Assembly: GCF_900176595.1 (NCBI RefSeq)
Contig: NZ_LT838813.1
Location: forward strand, 5,784,001-5,848,000
Direction of reading: 5' to 3'
Source of the DNA: Aquiflexum balticum DSM 16537
GTDB taxonomy: Bacteria > Bacteroidota > Bacteroidia > Cytophagales > Cyclobacteriaceae
DNA length: 64,000 nucleotides
Shown piece after piece: positions 38,835-48,707 of the stretch. The translations under genes were made by a program, and so were the position numbers. The notes beneath the pieces were generated by a model. The model did no database searches. It had not been told where the DNA came from and saw only the letters and a program-made list of their open reading frames with translations. Numbering within the stretch: position 1 is the first letter of the stretch; the number at the start of each line of letters is the position of its first letter.

Positions 38835-41800
38835 ATGTTAAATTTGAATAAGTCCTTCATAAGGACCATTAACCTTATTTTATTTTTTTCAATAGCTCTC
38901 TCCTTTAATTTAAAAGCCCAAACTTTTCCCGCTTCTGACTTTGACCCCAATCTTCAACAAGTAATTGCCTTCCCTGGTGCAGAGGGTTTTGGCAAATATG
39001 CCACGGGAGGCAGAGGCGGTCAGGTCATCAAAGTAACCAATTTAAATGATGAGGGACCTGGTAGTCTCCGTGCTGCAGTGGAAGCCATTGGTCCAAGAAT
39101 TGTCGTCTTTGACGTATCAGGAACCATTGAACTGAAAAGCAGACTTAATGTAAGAAACCAAGATCTGACTATTGCCGGACAAACTGCTCCTGGGGATGGC
39201 ATTACCATTAAAAATTATCCCCTTAGGATCGAATCAACAAACAATGTCGTTATTCGATTCATAAGATCTAGACTGGGAGACCTTTATGTAAACCATCCGA
39301 CAAATCCTACAAATAGTGAAGATGCCTTTGAAATCGTTAGAAGTTCAATGATAATTATCGACCACTGTTCTTTTTCATGGGGTACTGATGAGGTAGCATC
39401 AATTTCTCATGGATTAGATATTACTGTTCAAAATTCTATTTTTTCTGAGGGCCTTGCAGACTATAACTCGCTTGGTTCATTAAATTATGGAGATAAACTC
39501 TCTTTATACCAAAATCTTTATGTACATAATAGGATCAGAAATCCTGCTCTTGCAAAATCCAATCAATTCTCAAATTCGCTTCACGATATAAGGAATATTG
39601 TAGTTTATAATTATAGTTTTAGGGCTATTGACGGTGGATCAAATTCTAAGGTAAATATTTACAATTCGTACTTTAAACCAGGTCCAGCAACCTTTGCCAA
39701 TACAGACGCCCAAACTATTTCTAAAAAATTTCTGAATCCCACGAGATTGGAAAATGATCCTTCAACCTATGGGAAGTTTTATTTAGAAGGAAATTACATG
39801 CCGACAATTGATTTGTCTAAGAACCAATGGTTAGGAGTTAGAATGGAGAGCGGCTCGGCAGAAACAGAATATCTTGAACAAATAAAAAACAAAGATAGTC
39901 AAGGAAGATTAGTGCCTTTCGCCATTCCTAATAATTTGTACAGTAATAGTCGAACCGCAGAGCAAGCTTATAAATTTGTTTTGGATTTTGTAGGGTCAAG
40001 CTTAAAAAGAGATGCAGTAGATACTAGAATTATTAATGAGGTAAGAAACGGGACTTACACCTTTAAAGGGTCTAATTCTGGAGATTTGGGTATCATCGAT
40101 AGTCAAAAGGATGTGGGAGGATGGCCATTACTGCAATCTTTGGCAGCACCAAAAGATACGGATGGGGACGGGATGCCGGATGCCTGGGAAGTCTCCAATG
40201 GATTGGAACCCAATAAGGTCAACGATAAGGAGCATAATTTGAGTCCATACTATACGGATATTGAAGTCTATTTGAACAGTTTGGTACAAGACCTGATTGC
40301 CCTACAAAATCCAGGGGTTCCTAAATTGGTGAAATTGGTTTTGCCGGGAAATAATGTAATCGTAAGCCCCGTAGATATCAGTTTTGCTTGGGACCCTGTT
40401 TTAAATGCGAACCTATACACACTTCAAATTTCAAAAAGCAATGATTTTAGCAGCAATGTGATCAGCGTTAACAATATAAAAAATTACAGCTTGGTCCATT
40501 CCTCTTTAGACGCCAATAGTAACTATTATTGGAGAGTGAGGGCCAGTAACTCGAGCGGAAATGGACCCTATTCCACAGTGGGTACTTTTAAGACAGGAAG
40601 TCTAAATACAGTACCTGGAAGAACAATTTTGACTTATCCTGGAAATGGTAATGAAAACATTTCCTTAACTCCAATTTTTAATTGGGCAAAGGTTCCCAAT
40701 GCCAAAACTTATCAAATACAAGTTTCAACCAATTCAAGTTTTACCACTTTGCCCATTAATCAAGGAAACATTGTTGATAACAAATTCCAATCCCCTAGGC
40801 TACAGGAAAACCAGCTTTATTATTGGAGGGTCAGGGCAAGCAATGATTCTGGAAACGGTTCTTTTTCCAGTACAGGAACATTCAGAACCTTGAGTTTGGA
40901 CAATCGGCCAGAACCTGTTATAGCTCTCCGTCCATCAAATGGAGTACGTATTATCCCTGTCCCAGTTCAATTGGATTGGTTGGAAAGTTCCAGTGCAGAA
41001 CAATATCAGGTGGAAGTCTCCACAAATCCGGAATTTTCAGATATTACACTTATAAACAGCAATGTTCAAGAAAACTTTCTTTTGATTCCCAATCTGAATC
41101 CTAACACAAATTATTATTGGAGGGTAAGGGGGATAAATCGCTCCGGCTTCGGAAGTTTTTCTATCGCACATGCCTTTATGACTACCGGTTTTTCCCAAAA
41201 ACCGGATGCAATACAAATATTAAGTCCGGCACATGATTCCAACGTTTTTTCAACCAGTATACAATTTCAATGGGCAGCCGACCCAAGGTCCAATAGTTAC
41301 CGGTTCCAGCTATCCACGTCTCCTGACTTTAGCAGCTTTGTGACAAATGTCGGAGGATTGACCGGAACATCAAGAACAATTGACAATTTGAGTAGTAATA
41401 TAGACTATTATTGGAGAGTTCAGGGGATCAATGAGTTGGGTACAGGTCCTTTTTCAAATATCCACAAGGTACGAGCCGCTACTTTCTCAGGACGTCCATC
41501 TGCCACAAATCTAATCAGCCCGGCAAATCAAACAGTAATTGGTAGCAATCAAACATTATTTACTTGGGAAAATCAGCCCAATACAGAGAGCTATAGTCTG
41601 GAAATTTCCGAAAATTCCGATTTCAGCACTAACGTAATTAGAAGAAATGGAATAAGAGGAACATCTTTTGTTGAGAACAGTCTGCAATCCGACAAAACCT
41701 ATTTTTGGAGAATACAAACTTACAATCCAGCTGGATCAGGGAAATATAGTTATATTTGGTCTATCAATACTGTAAGTAGTGATATTTACTTAAATCCACC

Positions 41801-44378
41801 TGTTCTCTTATTGCCGGTTAATTCAAGTAATTTTTCTAATTCCAATATTAACTTTTCATGGGAAAGTATAGCAGATGCCGATGCCTTTCACCTTCAGATT
41901 TCGGAAAAGACGGATTTTATCAACCTAGTATATCAAAACCAGAACATTAACAGCAACAATCTTAATTTGAGCAGTTTGTCAAGTGGCAAAGCATATTTTT
42001 GGAGGATAAGAGCGCGAAATAACAGTATTTATTCAGCTTGGTCGAAACCAAATAATTTCAGTATTGGATCTTCTGATTTACTTTTATTAAGCGGTTTATT
42101 AGGCTATTGGCCTATGGAAGAGGGAGGTGGCAATCGGATGTTGGACCAAAGCAGCAATAACCTGCATGCCACAATCCAAAATACGGGAGATGTTTCCTGG
42201 GTCAACGGAAAAGAAGGAAAAGCAATACGTTTGAATGGGCAAACTGGACGTTATGGGGTAATTAACCATCAATCCATCATGAACATTGACAAAGCCATCA
42301 CTTTAGCTGCATGGGTCAAACCTTCTGCCTTAAATAGAGCAAATATCTTTTTTAAAAACGCGGGTAATGGATTTGAGTTATGGTTGGATATTGATGGCCA
42401 AATAGAATTCAGGTTAAATAGGGGCAATAATGGTACAACTTATCGCATGAGATCCAGTTTCAATTATGGGGGTTTTTTAAACCAATGGATACATGTAGCT
42501 GCAACCTTTGATGGAATTACTAGTACCCTCTATGTCAATGGTGTTGAGGATACTTCGGCCACCTATGTCCCATTTGAAATTGGAACCACCTCGGGTGCAT
42601 TGACCCTAGGGTCTATGGGAACCATTCAACGGTGGATAGGTGACTTGGATGAGTTACGCATTTACAACCGTGTATTAAGTAAAAATGAAATTCTCTTACT
42701 TATGGGCCAAATTCCAGATACAGAACCACCCTTAACCGACCCTCCAACTAACCCTCAATCAGGGAATTTGATTGGCTATTGGAAAATGGACGAGGGCAGT
42801 GGGAATCAAATGCTGGACCATTCCGGAAATAATTTCCATTCGAATATTCAAAATACTAGCGGAGTTAGCTGGACTAATGGGATAATAGGGCAGGCCATCT
42901 CCTTAAACGGTTTTACCAACAGATTTGGTATCACGCCCCACCATCCACAATTATCTCTTCCCAATGCCATCAGCATTACTGCTTGGGTGAACCCAGCTGA
43001 ATTAGGCCGTAGTACTGTTATTAGCAAATCTGACGGAAATGGTTTTGAACTTTGGTTAGATATCAATGGGCAGATTGAATTCAGGTTAAATCGTGGAAAT
43101 AATGGATCCACTTATAGGTTACGCTCAAATTTCAATTATAGTAATAACATGGGTAATTGGATGCATGTGGCTGCCACATTTGACGGAAGCACTAGTAAAA
43201 TCTATATCAATGGACAGGAAGATATTTCCAAAACTTATTCTCCGTTTACTGTTGGTACTAATTCAGGGAATTTGTTCATTGGGTCTATGGGTACAATTCA
43301 ACGATTTACTGGAAGTATAGATGAACTAAGGTTGTATGATTTTGCACTGAATACAGCAGAAATTCAGGCCTTAATTGATAATGCTCCCCCGTCTCCCCCC
43401 CTACCCAGTAATTTGGAAGGTCATTGGAAAATGGACGAGGGAAGTGGCAATACCATGATGGACAATTCCGGTAATGGCAATCATGCCAATATTTTGAATA
43501 CTGATGGAGTATTCTGGACAACGGGAGTAATAGGACAAGCCATTACCTTAAGTGGCAACAGCAATAGGTTTGGTATTGCACCTCACCGCCCTAATTTGGA
43601 AATACCTAAAGAACTGACAATATCGGCATGGGTAAGACCTGATGAAATCGGGAGAAACACTATAATCAGCAAATCTAAAGGAAATGGTTTTGAATTATGG
43701 TTGGATATTGATGGGCAGATTGAATTCAGGTTGAACAGGGGAAACAATGGTGCTACTTATCGGCTACGGTCAAATTTCAACTATAGCAACCAAGTTGGTA
43801 ATTGGATCCATGTGGCAGCTACTTTTGATGGTACCACCAGTAAAATTTATATCGATGGCAAAGAAGATATTGCCAAGTCATATTTACCCTTTACTATTGG
43901 TACTAATTCCGGTGATTTGGTCATCGGTGCATTGGGTACAATTCAACGATTTGAAGGAAGTATAGATGATCTCAGGCTTTATAGCAGTGCACTCAATTCC
44001 AATGACATCCAACAGCTTGCCAGCAATAGTCAAATGATGAGGATGGGTAGCAATTCTCCCAAAAACAATGCAGAGATAGCCGCTATAGACTCAAAAATAC
44101 TGGCCTCTCCCGAAATCTTCGCAAAAAAATCAGATCCTCTACTTTATCCGAATCCGGTGGAATCATTGATTAAGGTAATGTCGCTGTGGGAAAAAGAAGG
44201 GGAAATAAAAGGCCAAGTATATGATATGCGAGGTGTTCTACTGATGGAACAGGTCTTGGAACTAAAAGGATTCCAAATTGAAATAGACCTCAGTCCTTTG
44301 CGATTGAAACCTGGGAATTATATGTTGATTTTACAGGATGCACAACATAGAGAGATATTCAGGTTTATAAAAAAATAA
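38835..44378 (+). CDS. T9SS-secreted pectate-lyase-like protein with six FN3 and three LamG domains (1847 aa)
   Basis: A signal peptide (residues 1-29, ending LKAQ) is followed by a PL1-like beta-helix (about 42-430) with IDHCSFSWGTDE and YVHNRIRNPA, then a DTDGDGMPDAWE calcium motif (441). Six FN3 domains follow (495-587, 593-687, 691-785, 789-883, 887-980, 988-1080), most with the YYWRVRASN-type core. Three LamG domains (1090-1290, 1312-1510, 1528-1725) and a type A T9SS signal (LYPNPVESLIKV, 1769-1847) complete it. The LamG modules encode nearly the same motifs as those at 21.4-28.2 kb but use AT-rich codons, so they are older relatives and not part of the recent cassette. A cell-surface lyase with an extended glycan-binding tail is the simplest reading. 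Confidence 0.87.
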   Translation: MLNLNKSFIRTINLILFFSIALSFNLKAQTFPASDFDPNLQQVIAFPGAEGFGKYATGGRGGQVIKVTNLNDEGPGSLRAAVEAIGPRIVVFDVSGTIELKSRLNVRNQDLTIAGQTAPGDGITIKNYPLRIESTNNVVIRFIRSRLGDLYVNHPTNPTNSEDAFEIVRSSMIIIDHCSFSWGTDEVASISHGLDITVQNSIFSEGLADYNSLGSLNYGDKLSLYQNLYVHNRIRNPALAKSNQFSNSLHDIRNIVVYNYSFRAIDGGSNSKVNIYNSYFKPGPATFANTDAQTISKKFLNPTRLENDPSTYGKFYLEGNYMPTIDLSKNQWLGVRMESGSAETEYLEQIKNKDSQGRLVPFAIPNNLYSNSRTAEQAYKFVLDFVGSSLKRDAVDTRIINEVRNGTYTFKGSNSGDLGIIDSQKDVGGWPLLQSLAAPKDTDGDGMPDAWEVSNGLEPNKVNDKEHNLSPYYTDIEVYLNSLVQDLIALQNPGVPKLVKLVLPGNNVIVSPVDISFAWDPVLNANLYTLQISKSNDFSSNVISVNNIKNYSLVHSSLDANSNYYWRVRASNSSGNGPYSTVGTFKTGSLNTVPGRTILTYPGNGNENISLTPIFNWAKVPNAKTYQIQVSTNSSFTTLPINQGNIVDNKFQSPRLQENQLYYWRVRASNDSGNGSFSSTGTFRTLSLDNRPEPVIALRPSNGVRIIPVPVQLDWLESSSAEQYQVEVSTNPEFSDITLINSNVQENFLLIPNLNPNTNYYWRVRGINRSGFGSFSIAHAFMTTGFSQKPDAIQILSPAHDSNVFSTSIQFQWAADPRSNSYRFQLSTSPDFSSFVTNVGGLTGTSRTIDNLSSNIDYYWRVQGINELGTGPFSNIHKVRAATFSGRPSATNLISPANQTVIGSNQTLFTWENQPNTESYSLEISENSDFSTNVIRRNGIRGTSFVENSLQSDKTYFWRIQTYNPAGSGKYSYIWSINTVSSDIYLNPPVLLLPVNSSNFSNSNINFSWESIADADAFHLQISEKTDFINLVYQNQNINSNNLNLSSLSSGKAYFWRIRARNNSIYSAWSKPNNFSIGSSDLLLLSGLLGYWPMEEGGGNRMLDQSSNNLHATIQNTGDVSWVNGKEGKAIRLNGQTGRYGVINHQSIMNIDKAITLAAWVKPSALNRANIFFKNAGNGFELWLDIDGQIEFRLNRGNNGTTYRMRSSFNYGGFLNQWIHVAATFDGITSTLYVNGVEDTSATYVPFEIGTTSGALTLGSMGTIQRWIGDLDELRIYNRVLSKNEILLLMGQIPDTEPPLTDPPTNPQSGNLIGYWKMDEGSGNQMLDHSGNNFHSNIQNTSGVSWTNGIIGQAISLNGFTNRFGITPHHPQLSLPNAISITAWVNPAELGRSTVISKSDGNGFELWLDINGQIEFRLNRGNNGSTYRLRSNFNYSNNMGNWMHVAATFDGSTSKIYINGQEDISKTYSPFTVGTNSGNLFIGSMGTIQRFTGSIDELRLYDFALNTAEIQALIDNAPPSPPLPSNLEGHWKMDEGSGNTMMDNSGNGNHANILNTDGVFWTTGVIGQAITLSGNSNRFGIAPHRPNLEIPKELTISAWVRPDEIGRNTIISKSKGNGFELWLDIDGQIEFRLNRGNNGATYRLRSNFNYSNQVGNWIHVAATFDGTTSKIYIDGKEDIAKSYLPFTIGTNSGDLVIGALGTIQRFEGSIDDLRLYSSALNSNDIQQLASNSQMMRMGSNSPKNNAEIAAIDSKILASPEIFAKKSDPLLYPNPVESLIKVMSLWEKEGEIKGQVYDMRGVLLMEQVLELKGFQIEIDLSPLRLKPGNYMLILQDAQHREIFRFIKK

Positions 44379-44452
44379 TTCGATGGGGGAAAGGTCTTGC
44401 TTCAGTCCAAGGTATTATTAAGTTATTGAAAGAAGAACAAGTAAGCTATTTA

Positions 44453-44486
44453 AATAGCCTGGCAGTATACCGTCAGGCTATTTTTT
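44453..44486 (+). terminator. Rho-independent terminator after the 1847-aa gene
   Basis: Arms aatagcctg (44453-44461) and caggctatt (44474-44482) form a hairpin followed by a T-run. It lies 74 bp after the stop codon. Confidence 0.85.
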
Positions 44487-44595
44487 CCGGTATTTAAAAA
44501 TACAAACCAGCTAAGCCGAGAATCCTATTCATTTCCTTTCTAAAATTGAGAGCCTTATTTAGATATGAGTACTAGATTATTGAAATGAATTATTA

Positions 44596-44622
44596 TATGT
44601 TTGCAATACTTCAATAGGTTTG
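44596..44622 (+). promoter_or_regulatory. Two candidate -7 elements upstream of the asparagine-synthase-like gene
   Basis: tatgtttg (44596-44603) and taggtttg (44615-44622) both fit the Bacteroidota -7 consensus TAnnTTTG and lie 26-52 bp before the ATG at 44648. No well-spaced -33 TTTG was found for either, so this is a weak call. Confidence 0.3.
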
Positions 44623-44647
44623 AAAAAGAGTTAAAAAAAAATTATTT

Positions 44648-46345
44648 ATGTCAAAAATAATCTGGATATGTTCAAAAAAAGGATTCAGTGAAAGCACTGA
44701 AGAAAAACTGAAAACCGTAATCAATTTTATTACCCCTGATAATATTACACCCAATCAGCCACAAATAAAAGTTGATCATCAAATCGCTTATGGTATCCTA
44801 AATCCAAAAAGTAACATAAGATATCATGGTAACAGTGTATGTTTAGGAGTTCTATTTGGAGATTATACCAATTGGCATCAACCCTTAAACGAATTTCCTG
44901 ATGGATCTTTTGCCCTCTTTAGGGATGACGAGACTTATGCTGAAATCATTTCTGATGTTGCGGGTTCGAGAACAGTTTGGTATTATCATGATGATGACCT
45001 ACTAATTGCAGCAACTTCTCAGTTTGCGATTATTCACTATTTAGAAAGCTTTGAATTCAATCACGATGTAATACCATGGATATTGACTACTGGCACATTG
45101 GGACCTGATTTCTCTTGGGATAAAAGAATTCAGAAATTGCCCCCAGATTCTTCGATAGTTTTAGAGAAAAGTTTGTGGAAAATACAAATAAAATCATTTC
45201 CAATTGTTTACCAAACCACCAACAAATCAGCAGAGAATATTGAAAAACAATTACAAGAAAATCTAGACCAAACTTTTCTTGGCATGGATCTTAGTTATTT
45301 TAGATGGGTTCTTCCTTTATCTGGGGGCTATGATAGTAGAGGGATTTTGCATATACTAAAAAAAAATAAGGTTAATCCCATAAAAACCATCACTTGGGGA
45401 CTAAAGGAATCATTAAATGACCATGAATCAGATAGTTATATTGCCAAGAATTTGGCATCCAAGCTAAATGTTGAACATGATTTTTTTTCAACATCCTTTT
45501 CTAATGAACCAGTAGATTTAATTTTTGAAAGGTTTTTAAGGAATGGCGAAGGTAGGATTGATCACTTTGGGGGTTACCTAGATGGATTTAAAATTTGGAA
45601 AACACTACACGAAAATAAAATTGATATAATTATTAGAGGAGATGAAAATTTTGGCTGGCATAATGTCTATTCAAAATCTGATGTTTTTACATCTTTAGGA
45701 ATTAAATTTTTTCCTGAATTCAAGAATTTTAATAAAATAGAAAAGGATTTAAAATTTAACCAAACCCTACCGACTTACCTTCAAAAAAAACAAAATGAAA
45801 GTTTAGCACAGTGGAGAGACAGACTTTATCATGAATATAGGTTACAATGTATGATTTCTGCGCTTGGAGATTTAAAATTGGCCTATGTAGAACAAATTTC
45901 CCCTTTACTATCAAAGAATGTTTTTCAGCAAGTCAAATCTCACCCTGACAAAATTAGAACAGGCAAAGTTCTTTGGAAAAAGATAGTCAAGGAATATTTA
46001 CCGAAGGTCCCATTTGCTTCTAAAGAAGCAATTTCAGGCATGGAAAGTTTTACTAAATCGGAAATTTTTGTGAATTTTATAACTAAAAGACTAAAAGAAA
46101 ATACAGATAATCCAATTTTTGACAAAGACTTTATAAATGAACTTCACAAAAACTTAAAATACAGTAACACTGAATTATATTATTCAAAGAATTACAACTT
46201 GAAGGATTTAATAAAAAAAATTATGCCAAATAAATTTTATAGTTTTTTAAAAGAAAAAAATTCAGTTCAAAAAAAAATGGACAATAATATTTTAGCATTC
46301 CGAATTGTAATCTTATTTTCAATCCTTAATTTATTCAAAAAATAA
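44648..46345 (+). CDS. Asparagine-synthase-like ATP-dependent amide-forming enzyme (565 aa)
   Basis: The C-terminal synthase domain (about 200-520) carries the PP-loop LPLSGGYDSRG near residue 222, which binds ATP and activates a carboxylate as its adenylate. The N-terminal part (1-150) resembles the glutaminase domain of AsnB (GDYTNWHQPLNEFPDGSFAL and LIAATSQFAIIHY). However, the mature N-terminus reads MSKIIW and lacks the Cys2 nucleophile, so it probably cannot release ammonia from glutamine. The enzyme may use free ammonia or another amine. Its place directly before two GT4 genes hints at amidation of a uronic acid or of a bound amino acid in the glycan; this is inference. The protein ends in a hydrophobic, basic tail. 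Confidence 0.85.
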   Translation: MSKIIWICSKKGFSESTEEKLKTVINFITPDNITPNQPQIKVDHQIAYGILNPKSNIRYHGNSVCLGVLFGDYTNWHQPLNEFPDGSFALFRDDETYAEIISDVAGSRTVWYYHDDDLLIAATSQFAIIHYLESFEFNHDVIPWILTTGTLGPDFSWDKRIQKLPPDSSIVLEKSLWKIQIKSFPIVYQTTNKSAENIEKQLQENLDQTFLGMDLSYFRWVLPLSGGYDSRGILHILKKNKVNPIKTITWGLKESLNDHESDSYIAKNLASKLNVEHDFFSTSFSNEPVDLIFERFLRNGEGRIDHFGGYLDGFKIWKTLHENKIDIIIRGDENFGWHNVYSKSDVFTSLGIKFFPEFKNFNKIEKDLKFNQTLPTYLQKKQNESLAQWRDRLYHEYRLQCMISALGDLKLAYVEQISPLLSKNVFQQVKSHPDKIRTGKVLWKKIVKEYLPKVPFASKEAISGMESFTKSEIFVNFITKRLKENTDNPIFDKDFINELHKNLKYSNTELYYSKNYNLKDLIKKIMPNKFYSFLKEKNSVQKKMDNNILAFRIVILFSILNLFKK

Positions 46346-46422
46346 GAATTAAAATTTTTATGCTGTAAAAATAAATAATTCCACTTTGAATTGTGGAATC
46401 TATAAACACCAAATAAACAAAA

Positions 46423-47538
46423 ATGGCCAGATTTTATTTTACAAATTTTTACAATATGGACTCAATTGTAGAGGACGGGAACCCCAAAGGAGGTTCAAAT
46501 GTAGAAACACTAGTTTGGATGAAAGCCTTTTTTCGTTTGGGAAATGAGGTGTTTCTAGCACAGTATGAAAACGATGGAAGAAAAATTAAAGAGAACTATA
46601 ATTGGATCACAACTGTTCCTACCTATAATTTTACAAAATATAAAAAATTCCTTGTCTGGTACAGTTACAGATTCCCAAAACTATTTAAAGTACTTTCAAA
46701 AAACAGGTTCGATTATGTTTTTTCTTCAAATCCAACATGGCAGATTTTTTATTTGTGTTTGATTTGCAAATTGACTGGAGCTAAACATATTATGAGGATA
46801 GCTAATGATAAAAATGTCGATTTCAATTTAGATAAAAGTATTAAGCCTTTAGAAAAGCTATATATTAGATTGGGTTATAAACTTTCCGACTTTATCGTTG
46901 CCCAAAACGAATTTCAATTTCAAAAATTAAAAGAAAACTATCCCAATAAAAAAATCTCAAAGATATACAATCCAATTGTAATAGAAAAAGAATATTTAAA
47001 AATCAAAGAAATAGATGAAGGAAGTTACATTGCTTGGGTTGCCAATTTTCGATATCAAAAAAACCTGAAGCTTTTGTTTGAAATTTCAAGCCAAAATCCT
47101 AAATTATTTTTTAAAGTAGCAGGTCAAAGCCTAAGTTACAGTGACCCTGAAACTGAAGAATATTTGATTAGGCTTAAAGGGTTAACCAATGTTGAATTTA
47201 TGGGTGCAATTTCTCAAGATGAGATTTTGAAATTCCTGTCAAAATCAAAGTATCTATTAAGCACTTCAAGATACGAAGGGTTTAGCAACACTTTTTTGGA
47301 AGCAATGATAGTTGGAACACCAATAATTACAACTTATAATGTTAATCCCGACGGAATCATTGATGAACATCAACTAGGGATCCTCTACAAGGATCCAAAA
47401 GATTTCAAATTAATTATTAATGATATAAATAACGAAAAATATAAAATCATGTCTAAAAATTGTATTGAGTATGTTCTCTCCCATCATGATTATTTGAAAT
47501 TAGGAAAAGAATTCATGCAAGTAATTGGGAATATCTGA
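46423..47538 (+). CDS. Glycosyltransferase family 4, paralogue set (371 aa)
   Basis: The N-terminus MARFYFTNFYNMDSIVEDGN, followed by PKGGSNVETLVWM, forms the glycine-rich acceptor loop shared with the genes at 12742 and 47598. The donor half has YIAWVANFRYQKNLKLLFE near residue 205 and the E-x7-E motif EGFSNTFLE near residue 285. It is also the closest intact relative that I can see of the pseudogene at 23550-24540 (YIAWVANFRYQKN, NPDGIID). It follows the asparagine-synthase-like gene by 77 bp and precedes the next GT4 by 59 bp, so the three are likely co-transcribed. The sugar donor is unknown. Confidence 0.9.
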   Translation: MARFYFTNFYNMDSIVEDGNPKGGSNVETLVWMKAFFRLGNEVFLAQYENDGRKIKENYNWITTVPTYNFTKYKKFLVWYSYRFPKLFKVLSKNRFDYVFSSNPTWQIFYLCLICKLTGAKHIMRIANDKNVDFNLDKSIKPLEKLYIRLGYKLSDFIVAQNEFQFQKLKENYPNKKISKIYNPIVIEKEYLKIKEIDEGSYIAWVANFRYQKNLKLLFEISSQNPKLFFKVAGQSLSYSDPETEEYLIRLKGLTNVEFMGAISQDEILKFLSKSKYLLSTSRYEGFSNTFLEAMIVGTPIITTYNVNPDGIIDEHQLGILYKDPKDFKLIINDINNEKYKIMSKNCIEYVLSHHDYLKLGKEFMQVIGNI

Positions 47539-47597
47539 ATAATTTTGTCAGACTCTAATTAAACCTAAATTTTCTCATCTTATAAAACTTAATCAAA

Positions 47598-48707
47598 ATG
47601 CCCAAAATTTTATTTTCACAATTTGCAAATATCGAACTGATTGTAGAAGGTGGCAATCCAAGAGGCGGGGCTGCTGTACAGACTTTAGTTTGGATGCATG
47701 CATTCAATAAATTAGGATTTGATATTCAGCAGGTAATTTATGAAACTGAAACAAGGCCAAAGAAAAAGGAATTTGATTGGGTTGAGACAATAACGGTTTA
47801 CAATCCAAATGTCAAAAGAATCAGGTCTTGGTATACCTACAAATTACCCGCTTACTTTAAAACCTTAAAAACAGCCAAATGTGATTACGTCTATTCATCC
47901 ATTCCTAAATGGTATTTTTTCTATATTAATATTTTCTGTAAAATATTAGGAATTAAGCACATAATCCGGATTCCCAGCGATGAAATGGTGGATAAAAGGA
48001 TTTTTCTAACTGAATCAAAAATAGACAATTTTTACATTCAAAAGTCCTTTGCAACTGCTGACCTGATTTTGGCGCAAAATGAGTATCAATTTGTTAACCT
48101 CAAAAGAAAATTTCCAAAGCAACAAATTGTGAAAATTTATAATCCTACAATTATAAATGAAGAATTTTTGAAGATCAAAACTGAACTTCAGGGACATATT
48201 GCATGGATTGCGAATTTTAGACATAGAAAGAATATGGCTTTATTGCTCAAAATTGCAGAATTATTACCCAAGGAAAACTTTATGATTGCAGGAGTCCCAC
48301 TGCTACCCCTAGATGAGGAAACCGAGGATAGTGTGGAAAACCTGAGAAAACTTAAAAATGTTACATTTTTAGGGAATGTGGGAAGAGAGGATATTTTGGG
48401 TTTTCTCTCAAAAGCCAAATTTCTATTAAGTACAGCAAGATATGAAGGGTTTAGCAACACTTTTTTAGAGGCTATGTGTACAGGCACACCTGTTTTGACT
48501 ACCCATACTGCCAATCCAGATGAATTAATAAACAGATATGAATTGGGATATGTCTATGAAAATGAAAATGAAATTTGTAGCATCATTGAAAATTTAACAA
48601 TGGAAAAGTATTTGACATGGTCAAAAAACTGTATTGCTTATGTGAAAGAAAATCATGACTATAAATATTTAGGGAATAAGTTAATGAATCAAATTAAATG
48701 TTTATAA
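47598..48707 (+). CDS. Glycosyltransferase family 4, paralogue set (369 aa)
   Basis: The protein starts MPKILFSQFANIELIVEGGN and has the acceptor loop PRGGAAVQTLVWM. The donor half contains HIAWIANFRHRKNMALLL near residue 200, LDEETEDSVENLRKLKNV, and the E-x7-E motif EGFSNTFLE near residue 283. It should act on a lipid-linked glycan at the cytoplasmic membrane. Having three intact copies and one broken copy of the same subtype in one locus suggests that each adds a chemically similar sugar, or that donor choice has diversified after duplication. No terminator is evident downstream; a transposase relic follows. Confidence 0.9.
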   Translation: MPKILFSQFANIELIVEGGNPRGGAAVQTLVWMHAFNKLGFDIQQVIYETETRPKKKEFDWVETITVYNPNVKRIRSWYTYKLPAYFKTLKTAKCDYVYSSIPKWYFFYINIFCKILGIKHIIRIPSDEMVDKRIFLTESKIDNFYIQKSFATADLILAQNEYQFVNLKRKFPKQQIVKIYNPTIINEEFLKIKTELQGHIAWIANFRHRKNMALLLKIAELLPKENFMIAGVPLLPLDEETEDSVENLRKLKNVTFLGNVGREDILGFLSKAKFLLSTARYEGFSNTFLEAMCTGTPVLTTHTANPDELINRYELGYVYENENEICSIIENLTMEKYLTWSKNCIAYVKENHDYKYLGNKLMNQIKCL

